This document shows, piece after piece, positions 34,203-44,303 of a stretch of DNA of 64,000 nt (position 1 is the stretch's first letter; every line of letters begins with the position of its first letter). This DNA comes from CAVSJJ01 sp963771015 (GTDB lineage Bacteria; Actinomycetota; Actinomycetes; Actinomycetales; Dermatophilaceae). The DNA lies in NCBI GenBank assembly GCA_963771015.1, contig CAVYRN010000007.1, positions 124,001-188,000 on the forward strand. Reading direction: 5' to 3'. The notes beneath the pieces were generated by a model. It saw nothing but the letters and a program-made list of their open reading frames with translations, searched no databases and was not told the DNA's origin. The position numbers and the translations under genes are program-made.

Positions 34203-37086
34203 ATGACCTACGTGCTGGTGCTCGGCCTCATCATGAACGCCATCGCCCTGCCGATCGCCGGCCACCGGGTGTGGTGGATCCTCCGGCTCATCCGCAGCGG
34301 GCAGCCGGCGCCGGACCGGATCCAGGGTGTCCGCGACCGGGCGGGCACGGCGGTCAAGACCGAGCTCGTCGAGGTGCTCGGGCAGCGCAAGCTGCTCAAG
34401 TGGACGGTGCCGGGCATGGCCCACTTCTCGGTCTTCTGGGCCTTCCTCGTCCTCGCAACGGTCTACATCGAGGCCTACGGCGCCCTCTTCAACGAGAACT
34501 TCCACATCCCGGTCGTCGGTCACTGGGGCGTTCTCGGCTTCGCCCAGGACCTCGTCGCCGTCCTGGCGTTCTTCGGTCTCGTCGTCTTCTCGGTCATCCG
34601 CTGGCGCAACTCCCCCCAGCGGCTGGGCCGGAACTCCCGGTTCCAGGGCTCGCACCTCGGCGGCGCCTGGCTGACGCTGTTCCTCATCTTCAGCGTGCTC
34701 TGGTCGATGTTCCTCTTCCGCGGCTCCTCGGTGAACGCCGGCCACTTCCCCTATGGCAACGCCGCCTTCATGTCACACGCGGTCGGCAGGCTTCTCGAGC
34801 CCCTCGGCCCGGACACGAACACCGTCCTCGAGCACGTCGGCCTACTCATCCACATCGGCGTCATGCTCGTCTTCCTCATCCTCGTCCTCTACTCCAAGCA
34901 CCTGCACATCTTCACGGCGCCGTTCAACGTCCTCTTCGGCCGCCGTCCCGTCGCGCTCGGCGCGGTCAAGGACCTCATGGTGGGCGGCAAGGCGTTCTCC
35001 GTCGACATGGTCGAGGACCTCGACGAGGGCGCCTCGCTCGGCGTCGGAACGATCCAGGACTTCACCTGGAAGGGCCTGCTCGACTTCTCGACCTGCACCG
35101 AGTGCGGTCGCTGCCAGAGCCAGTGCCCGGCGTGGAACACCGACAAGCCGCTGTCCCCGAAGCTGCTCATCATGGGCCTGCGCGGCCACGCCAGTGCCAA
35201 GGCGCCGTACGTCCAGGCGCTCGCCAAGGTCGGCGGCGACCCCGAGAAGGTGCCCGCGGCCCTGGCGGCCGTCCCGGCCGACCACGGCGTCCCGGCTCCG
35301 GAGGGGCTCTCCTGGGCCGACATTCCGCTCATCGGCGACACCGGGTACGACCCGGCGAACCCGCTCACGGCATACACCGCCACCGGGCCCGCGGTCATCG
35401 ACACCGACGTCCTCTGGTCCTGCACGACGTGCGGGGCGTGCGTCGAGCAGTGCCCCGTCGACATCGAGCACGTCGACCACATCGTCGACATGCGCCGCTA
35501 CCAGACGCTCATCGAGTCCGCCTTCCCCAGCGAGCTCGGTGGCCTGTTCCGCAACCTCGAGAACAAGGGCAACCCGTGGGGCCTCGGCTCCAAGGTCCGG
35601 ATGGACTGGGCCAAGGACCTGCCCTTCGACGTCAAGGTCCTCGGCAGCGACGTCGAGTCCGCCGCCGAGGTCGACTACCTGTTCTGGGTCGGCTGCGCCG
35701 GCGCGTACGAGGACCGGGCCAAGAAGACGACCCGGGCCGTGGCCGAGCTCCTCGACCTGGCCGGGGTTTCCTTCGCCGTCCTCGGCGACGGAGAGACGTG
35801 CACCGGGGACTCGGCCCGCCGGGCGGGCAACGAGCTGCTCTACCAGACGCTCGCGCAGCAGAACATCGAGACGATGAACGAGTTCGGCGTGACGAAGGTC
35901 GTCGTCACCTGCGCGCACTGCTTCAACACGATCAAGAACGAGTACGCCCAGCTGGGAGCGCACTACGAGGTCGTCCACCACACCCAGCTGCTCAACCACC
36001 TCGTCCGGGACGGCCGCCTCGTCCCCGTGGCGCGGCCGAGCGAGGCGCCGACGCCGTCGTCGGGCAAGGACGCCGCCTCGACGGCCGGCAGCGTGACGTA
36101 CCACGACCCGTGCTACCTCGGCCGGCACAACCAGATCTACGCCCCGCCGCGCGAGCTCATCGGCGCGCTGCCCGGCGTCGAGCTCGTCGAGATGCCGCGG
36201 ACCGCCGAGCGGTCGTTCTGCTGCGGCGCCGGCGGCGCCCGGATGTGGATGGAGGAGAACCTCGGGACCCGGGTCAACGTCAACCGGACCGACGAGGCCA
36301 TCGCGACCGGTGCCGATCGGATCGCCATCGGCTGCCCCTTCTGCCGGGTCATGCTCTCCGACGGGCTGACCGAGCGGCAGTCCGAGGGCGTCGCCGAGAA
36401 CGTCGAGGTCGTCGACATCGCCCAGATGCTGCTCGCCTCGGTCCAGCGCGGCGCCGAGCCGGAGCCGGAACCGGTGCCCGCGCGGGTGGCGGCCACCGAC
36501 GCGTCGGCCCCGATCGCGAATGCCGCCCCGGCGGCGGCCGTTCCCGCGGCCATCCCGGTCGAGGCGACCACCGTGGCCGAGGCATCGGCTGCACCAGCAC
36601 CTACCCCCGCACCGGCAGCGGCAGCGGTGGCCGACGACGACGCCGACCCCTGGGACGAACCCGCCACCGAGACACCCACCCCCGCGGCCGAGACGCCAGC
36701 CCCCGTGGCCGACACCAGCCCCAGCACCCGAGGCCGCACCAGCAGCCGACGACGACGCCGACCCCTGGGACGAACCCCCCTCCGAGACACCCACCCCCGC
36801 GGCCGAGACACCCACCCCCGTGGCCGAGACGCCAGCCCCAGCACCCGAGGCCGCACCAGCAGCCGACGACGACGCCGACCCCTGGGACGAACCCCCCTCC
36901 GAGACACCCACCCCCGTGGCCGACACCCCAGCCCCAGCACCCGAGGCCGCACCAGCAGCCGACGACGACGCCGACCCCTGGGACGACCCCCCCTCCGAGA
37001 CACCCACCCCCGCGGCCGAGACTCCAGCCCCAGCACCCGAGGCCGCACCAGCAGCCGACGACGACCCCGACCCCTGGGACCTCTGA
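34203..37086 (+). CDS. Membrane Fe-S oxidoreductase (HdrD/GlpC-like) with frameshifted Pro-Asp repeat tail
   Basis: The first ~260 residues form five to six transmembrane helices like NarI/HdrE subunits. Two 4Fe-4S sites follow, CTECGRCQSQCPAW and CTTCGACVEQCPVD. Two CCG domains come after, with VGCAGAY, CAHCFNT, HDPCYLG and SFCCGAGGARMW. It probably moves electrons from a cytoplasmic donor to menaquinone. After ~residue 760 comes an Ala/Pro/Asp tail with DDDADPWDEP repeats. A missing CC at about 36714, judged against the sister repeat at ~36920, shifts the frame; corrected it ends at 37086, uncorrected it runs to 37457 as Arg-rich sequence into the VOC gene. Confidence 0.85.
36633..37083 (+). 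repeat. Tandem ~96-117-bp repeats encoding DDDADPWDEPP-S/T-ETPTP units
   Basis: Five copies of the core GACGACGACGCCGACCCCTGG start near 36633, 36750, 36864, 36960 and 37056 (the last with ACC for GCC). Spacers encode Pro/Ala/Glu-rich text. The array belongs to the tail of the Fe-S oxidoreductase gene and contains its frameshift. No unique spacers of CRISPR type are present. Confidence 0.85.
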
Positions 37087-37142
37087 GCGGGACCCGGCCC
37101 TCTCGCAACCACGACTCGCCCGCAACAACGCCCCCACGCCCG

Positions 37143-37193
37143 CGGTTCGAGGTAATCCGGTCCCGTCTGAGGGCACCCGAATACCTCGAACCG
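37143..37193 (+). terminator. Long inverted repeat between the Fe-S oxidoreductase and VOC genes
   Basis: CGGTTCGAGGTA and TACCTCGAACCG are perfect 12-base inverted arms with a 27-base loop. Placed 57 bases after the corrected stop at 37086, it supports that stop rather than the uncorrected one at 37457. Confidence 0.55.
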
Positions 37194-37240
37194 GCGGCAG
37201 CGGGCGGGCAGCGGGCCCGGCGTGGCCCTAGGCTCGGCGC

Positions 37241-37981
37241 ATGGCAGCACCCATCCGCTGGGTCTCGGCGGTCGTCGGCACCCCCACGGCCGACGCCGAG
37301 ATCACCGAGGCGTTCTGGGCCGGGGTCACCGGCTTCGGGCTGCGCCGGGATGGAACGGATCCCGCGAGCACCCGGCTCGCGCCCGGGTCCGGCGACTCCT
37401 ACCTGCGGCTGGTCCGGCTCGGCCGCCACTCGGTGCGGACGATCCACCTCGAGCTGACCGTCAAGAACGTCGCCACCGCCGCCGCCCGCGCCGAGGCGCT
37501 GGGCGCCAAGGTCCACCGCGAGAGCGACGAGCTCGCCCAGATCGTCTCTCCGGGTGGCCTCGGCTCCACGGTCGTCGCCGGTCCGCGTGGCCGCCGCCCC
37601 AAGCCGTCGCGCCAACCCGGGGGGCGGACCGCCGTCGACCAGGTCAGCATCGATGTCCCGCCGAGCTGTCTCGCCACCGAGGCCGCGTTCTGGGCGGGTC
37701 TGACCTCGTGGGAACACGTCGACCGGGACCCCACCGACGAGTTCTCCCGGCTGGTCCGACCGGACGGGATGGCCCTGGCCGTCCTCTTCCAGCGACTCGA
37801 CGACGATCAGCCGGTCGTCACGGCTCACCTCGACCTCGCGTGCGACGACCGGAAGGCCGAGACGGTCCGGCACGAACGGCTCGGTGCGACCGTCGTCGGA
37901 GTCCACCCCGAGTGGACGGTGCTTCGCGACCCGGCGGGCCGGGACTACTGCATCACCGACCGCGCCCCGGGTGCCACCTGA
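37241..37981 (+). CDS. Tandem VOC (glyoxalase-like) domain protein
   Basis: 246 residues made of two vicinal-oxygen-chelate modules, each opening with an AFWAG motif (TEAFWAGVTGFGLR and TEAAFWAGLTSWEH) and closing with a beta-strand such as TVLRDPAGRDYCITDRAP. Metal ligands are not fully conserved, so it may bind a ligand instead of catalysing glyoxalase chemistry. It ends three bases from the convergent LuxR-type gene. Confidence 0.85.
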   Translation: MAAPIRWVSAVVGTPTADAEITEAFWAGVTGFGLRRDGTDPASTRLAPGSGDSYLRLVRLGRHSVRTIHLELTVKNVATAAARAEALGAKVHRESDELAQIVSPGGLGSTVVAGPRGRRPKPSRQPGGRTAVDQVSIDVPPSCLATEAAFWAGLTSWEHVDRDPTDEFSRLVRPDGMALAVLFQRLDDDQPVVTAHLDLACDDRKAETVRHERLGATVVGVHPEWTVLRDPAGRDYCITDRAPGAT

Positions 37982-37984
37982 CCC

Positions 37985-40429
37985 TCACATCGGCCGCGAC
38001 CGGGGCTCGGTCATGAGTGCCGCCAACCGAGCCCGGCTCGTGATCCCCAGCTTGCGATAGATGTGCGACAGGTGGGCATCGACCGTGCGGGGCGAGACGA
38101 ACAGCGCCTCGGCGATCTGTCGGGTGGTCAGCCCCGCCGCGACCTTGCGCGCGACCTCGCGCTCGGCCTTGGTCAGCAGGTCGACCAGTGAGCGGACGGG
38201 CTCGTCACCGGCCGACCAGGTGGCCGCGACCGACGCGGCAGCAGCCGCGGTCACCATCCCGTCGACCACCCACCCCTCGGGCACCGGCCGGCCCATCGGG
38301 TCGACCCACCCGCGTGCGGTGAGGCCCCAGGGCACGGCATACCGCTCGGCCCGGACGGCGAGAGCGGCAGCCGCGCAGCCGCGGGCCCAGGTGACCCACG
38401 GTCCGCCACGACGCTGGCCCATGCTGGCGAGACCGTCGAGCGCGTCGGCCGCGCGCGTCGCCAGCCCGAACCCCACCGCCCGGTCCAACGCCGCGAGGAA
38501 CGTCATCGCGGCCTGGTCGTCCTCACCCTCGTCGGCGAGTGCGTGGCCGAGGAGAAGCCGCGCCTCGACGCCGTCGCGGCCGAGCCGGCAGCTGTCGGCA
38601 AGGACGACGACGTCGGCGGCCAGGCCTGCGGCGCGCTCTGCCTCGCCCGCCAGGAGCAGTGTTCGGGCGTCCTGGCACAGCACCCCGAGCCGGACCGCCC
38701 AGGGCAGCGCCTCGCGGTCGACGAGCGAGGCCTCGGTCGACGGGTCGACCTGGCGGGCAAGGGTCTCCGCAAGCATCGCGATGCGGTCCTCGCCGGTGTC
38801 CCGGGCCTCGCTGTATGCCGCGCGTGCGGCGGCTCCCGCCTCCAGGAGCCGCCCCTGCTCGAGGGCGATGCGACCGAGGAGTACCCGTGCGGCCAGGGCG
38901 AGCCACCGTTCCTCCGGCGGCGCACCGGTCATGACGAGGCCGGCCATCGCCTGGGCCTGCCGGAAGTCGCCTCTCGAGACGTAGACGTCGACGAGGGTGC
39001 GGCTGGCCTGCCGAACGACGTAGCCGTCCTCCCGGCCGAGCTCGATCGTGCGCAGGGCGTCGACCTCGGCTCGGGCCAGGTCACCGGCGTCGAGGTGCAT
39101 CTCGGCCCGGATGGACAGGTTGCGCGCCGACTCCAGCGCAGGGTTCGGCGCGCTGGCCGCATGCTCCTCCGCCCGGTCGAGCAGCCACAGGCCCTCGTAG
39201 GTGCCGCGAGCCTCCGACGCCGCGATGCCGGCGCGGCGGGCCACCTGGGCGCCGATGTCGGCCGGCCCGTCGCCGCTGGTGAGGACGCCCTCGAGGATCT
39301 CACTCGCCTCGCGGTAGCGCATCGCCGTGTAGAGGGCGGGGAAGGCGCGGTTGGCGAGGGAGTACCCCAGGTCGCGGGTCTCCGGGCGGGCGCAGGCGGC
39401 GCTGATGGCCGCCCGCATGAGCGGGAGGTCGTCGAGCCACACCTCGTCCGCGGCGCCGACGAGCGGGTCGTCCGGGGCGACGGCGTCGGCCCAGCGCAGG
39501 AGGCCGTCAAGGGCGAGCTGCGCGTCGTCGGTGCCGGCCGCCAGCGCCAGGCCGTAGCTGCGGATCGGGGCGAGCATGCCGATCCGTCCGTCCCCCTCGA
39601 CGTTGACCAGGCTCCGTCGGGCGAGCGCCTCGGCCACGGCCGCGGCCTGTGAGCGATCCAGCTCGGAGATCTCGGCGAGGATGTCGAGTCCGACCGGCAC
39701 GGTCATCTGGGAGAGCCGTCGGAAGCAGCGGCGCTGCTCGGGGTCGAGCAGGGAGTAGGTCGCCTGCACGGCCTCGGCCAACGACGCGGACGGCACGGCG
39801 TTCGCGACACCGACGAGGGCGACCTGGACCGCCAGCTGCTCGATGAGCAGCGGCAGCCCGCCGGTGGCCTGGAGAAGCCGCCGGAGGGCGGACCCGTCGC
39901 GGTCGAGGTCGGGGAGCGGACCTCCCGCCGCGGCGACCCGGTCCAGGCAGAGGTCGACCGCGGGGCCGACCAGCGGCCGGCCGGGACCGGGGAGGGCGAG
40001 CGGCCCGAGGCGCACCACGCGCTCGTGGGGAACGCCGAACGGCGCCGACGCCGTGACAAGACATCGCGCGCCGGTCGTGTCGGCCATCACCTCGCCGAGG
40101 ATCTGCGCCAGCGCCGCATCCTCGCCGACTCCATCGACGACGAGGAGTGCGTCGCGACCGTCGATGGCCCGGGCCAGCGCCCCCCGGGCGGAGTCCCCGG
40201 GGGCCCGCTCGGCGGCGAGTGCGGTGAGGCAGGCGTCGATGATGTCGTCGGGATCGGTCAGCAGCTCCGCGTCGACCCAGGCCAGGGACGGGTAAGCCGC
40301 GGCCACGTGCCGGGCCAACAGGGTCTTGCCGCAGCCGGGCGGCCCGACGAGCGAGACGCACCGCGCGGATGCGAGCGCCGCGGCCAGCTCGTCGCGCTCG
40401 GCATCCCTCCCTCGACACGGTGTCAACAC
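37985..40429 (-). CDS. Large ATP-binding LuxR-family regulator (LAL-like)
   Basis: 814 residues from a GTG (VLTPCRGRDAERDEL). An N-terminal AAA/NB-ARC-type ATPase has the P-loop GPPGCGKT (~residues 29-36) and Walker B LLVVDG. About 450 residues of Ala-rich TPR-like helices follow. The C-terminal LuxR helix-turn-helix reads EREVARKVAAGLTTRQIAEALFVSPRTVDAHLSHIYRKLG. Such proteins activate transcription after ATP and inducer binding. No target is obvious; a perfect palindrome 82 bases upstream may serve its own control. Confidence 0.9.
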   Translation of the reverse strand: MLTPCRGRDAERDELAAALASARCVSLVGPPGCGKTLLARHVAAAYPSLAWVDAELLTDPDDIIDACLTALAAERAPGDSARGALARAIDGRDALLVVDGVGEDAALAQILGEVMADTTGARCLVTASAPFGVPHERVVRLGPLALPGPGRPLVGPAVDLCLDRVAAAGGPLPDLDRDGSALRRLLQATGGLPLLIEQLAVQVALVGVANAVPSASLAEAVQATYSLLDPEQRRCFRRLSQMTVPVGLDILAEISELDRSQAAAVAEALARRSLVNVEGDGRIGMLAPIRSYGLALAAGTDDAQLALDGLLRWADAVAPDDPLVGAADEVWLDDLPLMRAAISAACARPETRDLGYSLANRAFPALYTAMRYREASEILEGVLTSGDGPADIGAQVARRAGIAASEARGTYEGLWLLDRAEEHAASAPNPALESARNLSIRAEMHLDAGDLARAEVDALRTIELGREDGYVVRQASRTLVDVYVSRGDFRQAQAMAGLVMTGAPPEERWLALAARVLLGRIALEQGRLLEAGAAARAAYSEARDTGEDRIAMLAETLARQVDPSTEASLVDREALPWAVRLGVLCQDARTLLLAGEAERAAGLAADVVVLADSCRLGRDGVEARLLLGHALADEGEDDQAAMTFLAALDRAVGFGLATRAADALDGLASMGQRRGGPWVTWARGCAAAALAVRAERYAVPWGLTARGWVDPMGRPVPEGWVVDGMVTAAAAASVAATWSAGDEPVRSLVDLLTKAEREVARKVAAGLTTRQIAEALFVSPRTVDAHLSHIYRKLGITSRARLAALMTEPRSRPM

Positions 40430-40510
40430 GCTAGGCAGGTTACTCGGCGTACCGCGCCTCGGGCCCCCCGCGCTCGCCCGGTGGGCGTCTCACGGGGCCA
40501 ACGGCGGCAA

Positions 40511-40528
40511 ATCGGTGAAATCACCGAT
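40511..40528 (-). promoter_or_regulatory. Perfect 18-bp palindrome upstream of the LuxR-family gene
   Basis: ATCGGTGA-AA-TCACCGAT has perfect 8-base arms around a two-base centre, the geometry of a dimeric helix-turn-helix operator. It lies 82 bases before the GTG start. No other gene faces it closely. The rest of the 40430-40681 gap shows no gene. Confidence 0.55.
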
Positions 40529-40681
40529 GCCACCGCAACACCACGCCCGGCAGGCTGTCAGCCACGCGGTGTGTGATGCCGCCGCCCAGGGCGTCGGACG
40601 TCTCGGAGGGGTGACGTCCGGCTATCAGTGGCGATCCGCATGTCGGGGTCACAGGGGCTCCCGACGAACCGGGACGCGGAC

Positions 40682-40710
40682 GGCGCGGACGGAAGATCTC
40701 CGTCCGCGCC
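40682..40710 (-). terminator. Terminator of the osmoprotectant ABC operon
   Basis: GGCGCGGACGGA and TCCGTCCGCGCC form a perfect 12-pair stem with a five-base loop, 48 bases beyond the stop of the substrate-binding protein gene. Confidence 0.8.
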
Positions 40711-40758
40711 GTGTCGTCCCCGGCCGGGATCGCCCCTCCTCGGCCGAGGTTGTCGGTC

Positions 40759-41679
40759 TCAGCCGAGGTTGTTGGCCGTGAGGAACTCCTGGGCCACCGT
40801 CTTCGGGTCCTTCTTCTCGATGTCGGTCTCCTGAAGCATGGCCGACAGGTTCGCCGTCGTCAGCACCGCCGACACCGCGTTGAGCGCCGGCGCGACCTGG
40901 TCGGCGACGTCCGAGCGCACCAGCGGAACGATGTTCTGCGAGCCGAAGAGCTTCTTGGTGTCCTGGAGGACGACGAAGCCGTTGGCCGCGATGGCGGGGT
41001 CGGTGCTGAAGATGTTCGCCGCGTCGACCTGCCCGTTCTTCAGTGCCTGGACGAGGGCCTGACCGGTGAGCGGGCGGAAGCTCTTGAACACCACGCCGTA
41101 GTCCCGCTTCAGTCCCGGGACGCCCTGCGGCCGGGTCTTCATCTCCGGCGGCCCGGCGAGCGTCATCGACCCGGCGACGGAGGCGAGGTCGGCGATCGTC
41201 GTGAGCTTCTTGGCGTCGGCGGTCTGCTTCGTGACGACGATCGAGTCGTTGTCCTCGGCGGCGGACTTGTCGAGCACCCTGGTGTCACTCGGGATGAGTC
41301 CCTGGAGGGCGGTGTAGACCTCGGTGGGGTCGGTCTTGTCGAACTTCGGGTCGTAGTAGAGCGAGAGGGCTCCGGTGTACTCGGGCAGCACCTGGACCGA
41401 GTTGTCCTGGAGCGCCTTGAGGTAGATCTCCCGCGCCCCGATGTTCGTCTTCGTCGTCGCGTTGATCCCCTTGGCCCGCAGCGCTCCGGCATAGATCTCC
41501 GCGAGGAGCACCGACTCGGAGAAGTTCGCCGAGCCGACGACGATGTCGCCACCGGCGGCCGCGGTGTCGGACGACGAGGAGGAGCTCGTCGTCGTCAGCG
41601 GGTTCGAGCTGCTCCCGCAGGCCGCGAGGGCCAGGATGCCGACCGTCGCCAGGGCAACGGCAGTGGACGTGCGCTTCAT
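40759..41679 (-). CDS. Osmoprotectant/glycine-betaine ABC transporter substrate-binding lipoprotein
   Basis: 306 residues. A signal peptide ends in the lipobox LAAC, then a Ser/Thr linker. The OpuAC-type domain has GSANFSESVLLAEIYAGALRAKG, VLPEYTGALSLYY and AANIFSTDPAIAANGFVVLQD. It captures betaine, choline or similar compounds for the two permeases and ATPase encoded upstream. Last gene of a four-gene minus-strand operon (ATPase, permease, permease, binding protein). Confidence 0.92.
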   Translation of the reverse strand: MKRTSTAVALATVGILALAACGSSSNPLTTTSSSSSSDTAAAGGDIVVGSANFSESVLLAEIYAGALRAKGINATTKTNIGAREIYLKALQDNSVQVLPEYTGALSLYYDPKFDKTDPTEVYTALQGLIPSDTRVLDKSAAEDNDSIVVTKQTADAKKLTTIADLASVAGSMTLAGPPEMKTRPQGVPGLKRDYGVVFKSFRPLTGQALVQALKNGQVDAANIFSTDPAIAANGFVVLQDTKKLFGSQNIVPLVRSDVADQVAPALNAVSAVLTTANLSAMLQETDIEKKDPKTVAQEFLTANNLG

Positions 41680-41706
41680 GGGCTTCCCTTCGATCGGGTG
41701 TGGTGG

Positions 41707-42471
41707 TCACACACTCGTGGCGGCGTCAACACGGACGGTGGCTGGGTCGTTACCCTGCGCCGGGGAATCGTTACCCCGGCTTGACCTTCGGGAGGCGCGC
41801 CCGGTCAGGCCGGGCGAGACGACCCGCCGCTGGACACCGGCCAGCGCGGCGTCGGCGGCGAGGGCGAGGGCCGCGACGAGCACGGCCCCGCCGGCCGCCT
41901 GGGCGTAGTCGGCCTGGGCCACCCCGTCGATGAGGTAGCGACCCAGGCCACCCATGCCGACGTATGCGGCGATCGTCGCCGTCGCGATGACCTGAAGGAC
42001 GGCCGACCGCAGGCCGGAGAGCAGCAGCGGCAGGGCGCACGGAATCTCGACCTGGCGCAGGACCTCGGCGCCGGTCATCCCCACACCGAGCGCCGCGTCC
42101 CGGGCCGCCGGGTCGACGGCCTCGATCCCGGCATACGTCCCGGACAGGATCGGCGGCATGGCGAGCAGGACGAGGACGATGACGCTCGGAATGACGAAGG
42201 CGAGGTCGCTGTGGATGTGCGGTCCCAGCCACAGGGTCACGGCGAAGAGCAGCCCGAGCGTCGGGACGGCCCGGGCGATGTTGGCCCAGGCGACGAGCCA
42301 CCGCCCGCGACCGGTGTGCCCGACGACGAGGCCGAGGGGGACGGCGAGCAGCCCCGCGATGAGCACGACGACGAGGGTGTACTCGACGTGCTGGAGCAGC
42401 CGGTGCGGGATGCCGTCCTCCCCCTGCCAGTGCGCCCCGGCCACGAGCCAGGCCCACAACGAGCCGATCAC
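41707..42471 (-). CDS. Osmoprotectant ABC transporter permease (second)
   Basis: 254 residues from a GTG that overlaps the previous permease stop (GTGA). Six hydrophobic helices and the EAA-like loop AARDAALGVGMTGAEVLRQVEIPCALPLLLSGLR match the OpuCB/OpuCD family. The C-terminus carries an unusually polar extension after the last helix (RRSSRGNDSPAQGNDP). Confidence 0.9.
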   Translation of the reverse strand: MIGSLWAWLVAGAHWQGEDGIPHRLLQHVEYTLVVVLIAGLLAVPLGLVVGHTGRGRWLVAWANIARAVPTLGLLFAVTLWLGPHIHSDLAFVIPSVIVLVLLAMPPILSGTYAGIEAVDPAARDAALGVGMTGAEVLRQVEIPCALPLLLSGLRSAVLQVIATATIAAYVGMGGLGRYLIDGVAQADYAQAAGGAVLVAALALAADAALAGVQRRVVSPGLTGRASRRSSRGNDSPAQGNDPATVRVDAATSV

Positions 42472-43115
42472 GACGCCGCCCCCTCGGTCGCTCGCCACGG
42501 CGTGAGCAGCCGGGTGAGGGCGACGATGCCGGTGTCGAACACGAGCGCCAGGAGCATGCACGCGGCGATGCCGGTCAGGAGCTCGGCCTGGATGACCCGG
42601 TTGAAGCCGTCGGTGAGCAGGTCACCGAACTGGGACACGCCGACGAGCGAGGCGACGCTGACGATGCTGACATTGCTCACGGCGGCCACCCGCAGCCCGG
42701 CCGCGATGACGGGGACCGCCAACGGCAGCTCGACGGTGAAGAACCGCCTCGGCCCCCGGAACCCCATCGCCCGAGCGGACTGTAGGACGTCCTCGGGGAC
42801 CGAGGAGAGCCCGTCGGCCACCGTCCGCGCGAGCAACGCCACCGTGTAGAGCGTCATCGCCGCGACGACGTTGCGCGGGTCGAGGATCTGCAGACCCAGC
42901 AGGCCCGGCATGAGGATGAACAGGGCCAGGCTGGGGATCGTGTAGAGCAGGCCGGCGGTCGTGATGACGACGGGGTATGCCGGGCGCCACCGGTTCGCGA
43001 CCCAGCCGAGCGGGAGCGCGAGGAGGAGCCCGAGGACGAGCGGGACCCCGGCGAGGTAGACGTGCGGTCCGGCCAGCCCCAACACGTCCGACCAGTGGCT
43101 CGACAGCCAGGTCAT
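42468..43115 (-). CDS. Osmoprotectant ABC transporter permease (first)
   Basis: 215 residues. The EAA loop PEDVLQSARAMGFRGPRRFFTVELPLAVPVIAAGLR and GVSQFGDLLTDGF are typical of OpuCB. Its ATG overlaps the ATPase stop (ATGA) and its stop overlaps the next permease start, so the operon is tightly coupled. Confidence 0.92.
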   Translation of the reverse strand: MTWLSSHWSDVLGLAGPHVYLAGVPLVLGLLLALPLGWVANRWRPAYPVVITTAGLLYTIPSLALFILMPGLLGLQILDPRNVVAAMTLYTVALLARTVADGLSSVPEDVLQSARAMGFRGPRRFFTVELPLAVPVIAAGLRVAAVSNVSIVSVASLVGVSQFGDLLTDGFNRVIQAELLTGIAACMLLALVFDTGIVALTRLLTPWRATEGAAS

Positions 43116-44215
43116 GAGCCGGCGTCCTCGTCGAGGGGCGGGCGCTCGGTGTCCTCGATGATGGTGAGCACCTCGTGGGCGCGGACGGTCCCGGAGAAGG
43201 CGCCGGACTCGTCGACGATGACGCCGCGCCGGCTCGGGCTGGACAGGGCCGCGTCGAGGGCCCCGCGCAGCGAGCCGGAGGCGGGCGCCACGGTCCCGCC
43301 GCGGTGCAGGTCCTCGCGGGTGATGGGGCCGTCGACGGTGGTCGTGTCGACCCAGCCGAGCGGAGCGTCGCCCTCGTCCAGGACGAGGACCCACGGGTCG
43401 CGGCCGTGCTCGGGCCGCTCGCCGAGCAGCGCGGTGCGCTCCGCGTGGAGGGTGAGCTTGGGGGCGGCCTGGAACTGCAGCGACCGGTACCCCCGGTCCT
43501 TGCCGACGAAGTCGGCGACGAAGTCGTCGGCCGGGTGGGCGAGGAGGTATGCCGGGTCGGCCACCTGGGCGAGGCGGCCACCGACGCGCAGGACGGCCAC
43601 CTGGTCACCGAGCTTGATGGCCTCGTCGATGTCATGGGTGACGAAGATGATCGTCTTGCCGAGCTCGCCCTGGAGGCGGAGGAACTCGTCCTGGAGCTGC
43701 TCCCGGACGATGGGGTCGACCGCACTGAACGGCTCGTCCATGAGCATGACCGGCGGGTCGGCGGCGAGTGCCCGGGCGACCCCCACCCGCTGCTGCTGGC
43801 CACCGGAGAGCTGGCTCGGGTAGCGGCCGGCGAGGTCCGCCGAGAGCCCGACGAGCTCGAGGAGCTCCATCCCTCGGGCCCGGATCGTCGCCCGCTTCCA
43901 GCCGAGCAGACGCGGCACGGTGCCGACGTTGTCCAGGACGGTGCGATGCGGGAAGAGCCCGGCGTGCTGGATGACGTAGCCCATCCCCCGGCGCAGCTCG
44001 GCGGCCTTGAGGCTGGCGGTGTCGCGGTCGTCGAGGGTGATCGTGCCCTCGGTCGGCTCGATCATCCGGTTGACCATCCGCAGCGACGTCGTCTTGCCGC
44101 ACCCGGAGGGACCGACGAGGACGGTGATCTCGCCGGTCGGTGCCGTGAGGGTCAGGTCGTCGACGGCCGTCGTGCCGTCGGCGAACTGCTTCGTCACGCC
44201 GTGGAAACGGATCAT
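43112..44215 (-). CDS. Osmoprotectant ABC transporter ATP-binding protein with CBS domains
   Basis: 367 residues. Walker A GPSGCGKTT, Q-loop, signature LSGGQQQRVGVARAL, Walker B VMLMDEPFSAVD and the switch His in FVTHD are intact. Residues ~245-360 form a tandem CBS region (LVLDEGDAPLGWVDT, GVIVDESGAFSGTV), which in OpuA senses ionic strength or c-di-AMP. First gene of the operon. Confidence 0.93.
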   Translation of the reverse strand: MIRFHGVTKQFADGTTAVDDLTLTAPTGEITVLVGPSGCGKTTSLRMVNRMIEPTEGTITLDDRDTASLKAAELRRGMGYVIQHAGLFPHRTVLDNVGTVPRLLGWKRATIRARGMELLELVGLSADLAGRYPSQLSGGQQQRVGVARALAADPPVMLMDEPFSAVDPIVREQLQDEFLRLQGELGKTIIFVTHDIDEAIKLGDQVAVLRVGGRLAQVADPAYLLAHPADDFVADFVGKDRGYRSLQFQAAPKLTLHAERTALLGERPEHGRDPWVLVLDEGDAPLGWVDTTTVDGPITREDLHRGGTVAPASGSLRGALDAALSSPSRRGVIVDESGAFSGTVRAHEVLTIIEDTERPPLDEDAGS

Positions 44216-44303
44216 GAGGTCCTCTTGCCGTGGGTACCGGTCCACCCAACCTAGCCCGAGGCCACCGACAGCGAGCGAGCCCGGGCCGGTGACGGGCGAA
44301 CCG

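Noticed and set aside
36633..37083. Repeats separated by variable sequence considered as CRISPR
   Set aside because: The intervals are similar to each other and encode Pro/Ala-rich protein in frame; they are part of the Fe-S oxidoreductase tail.
40759..44215. Osmoprotectant operon as unusual
   Set aside because: Gene order, overlaps and motifs are ordinary for OpuC-type systems.
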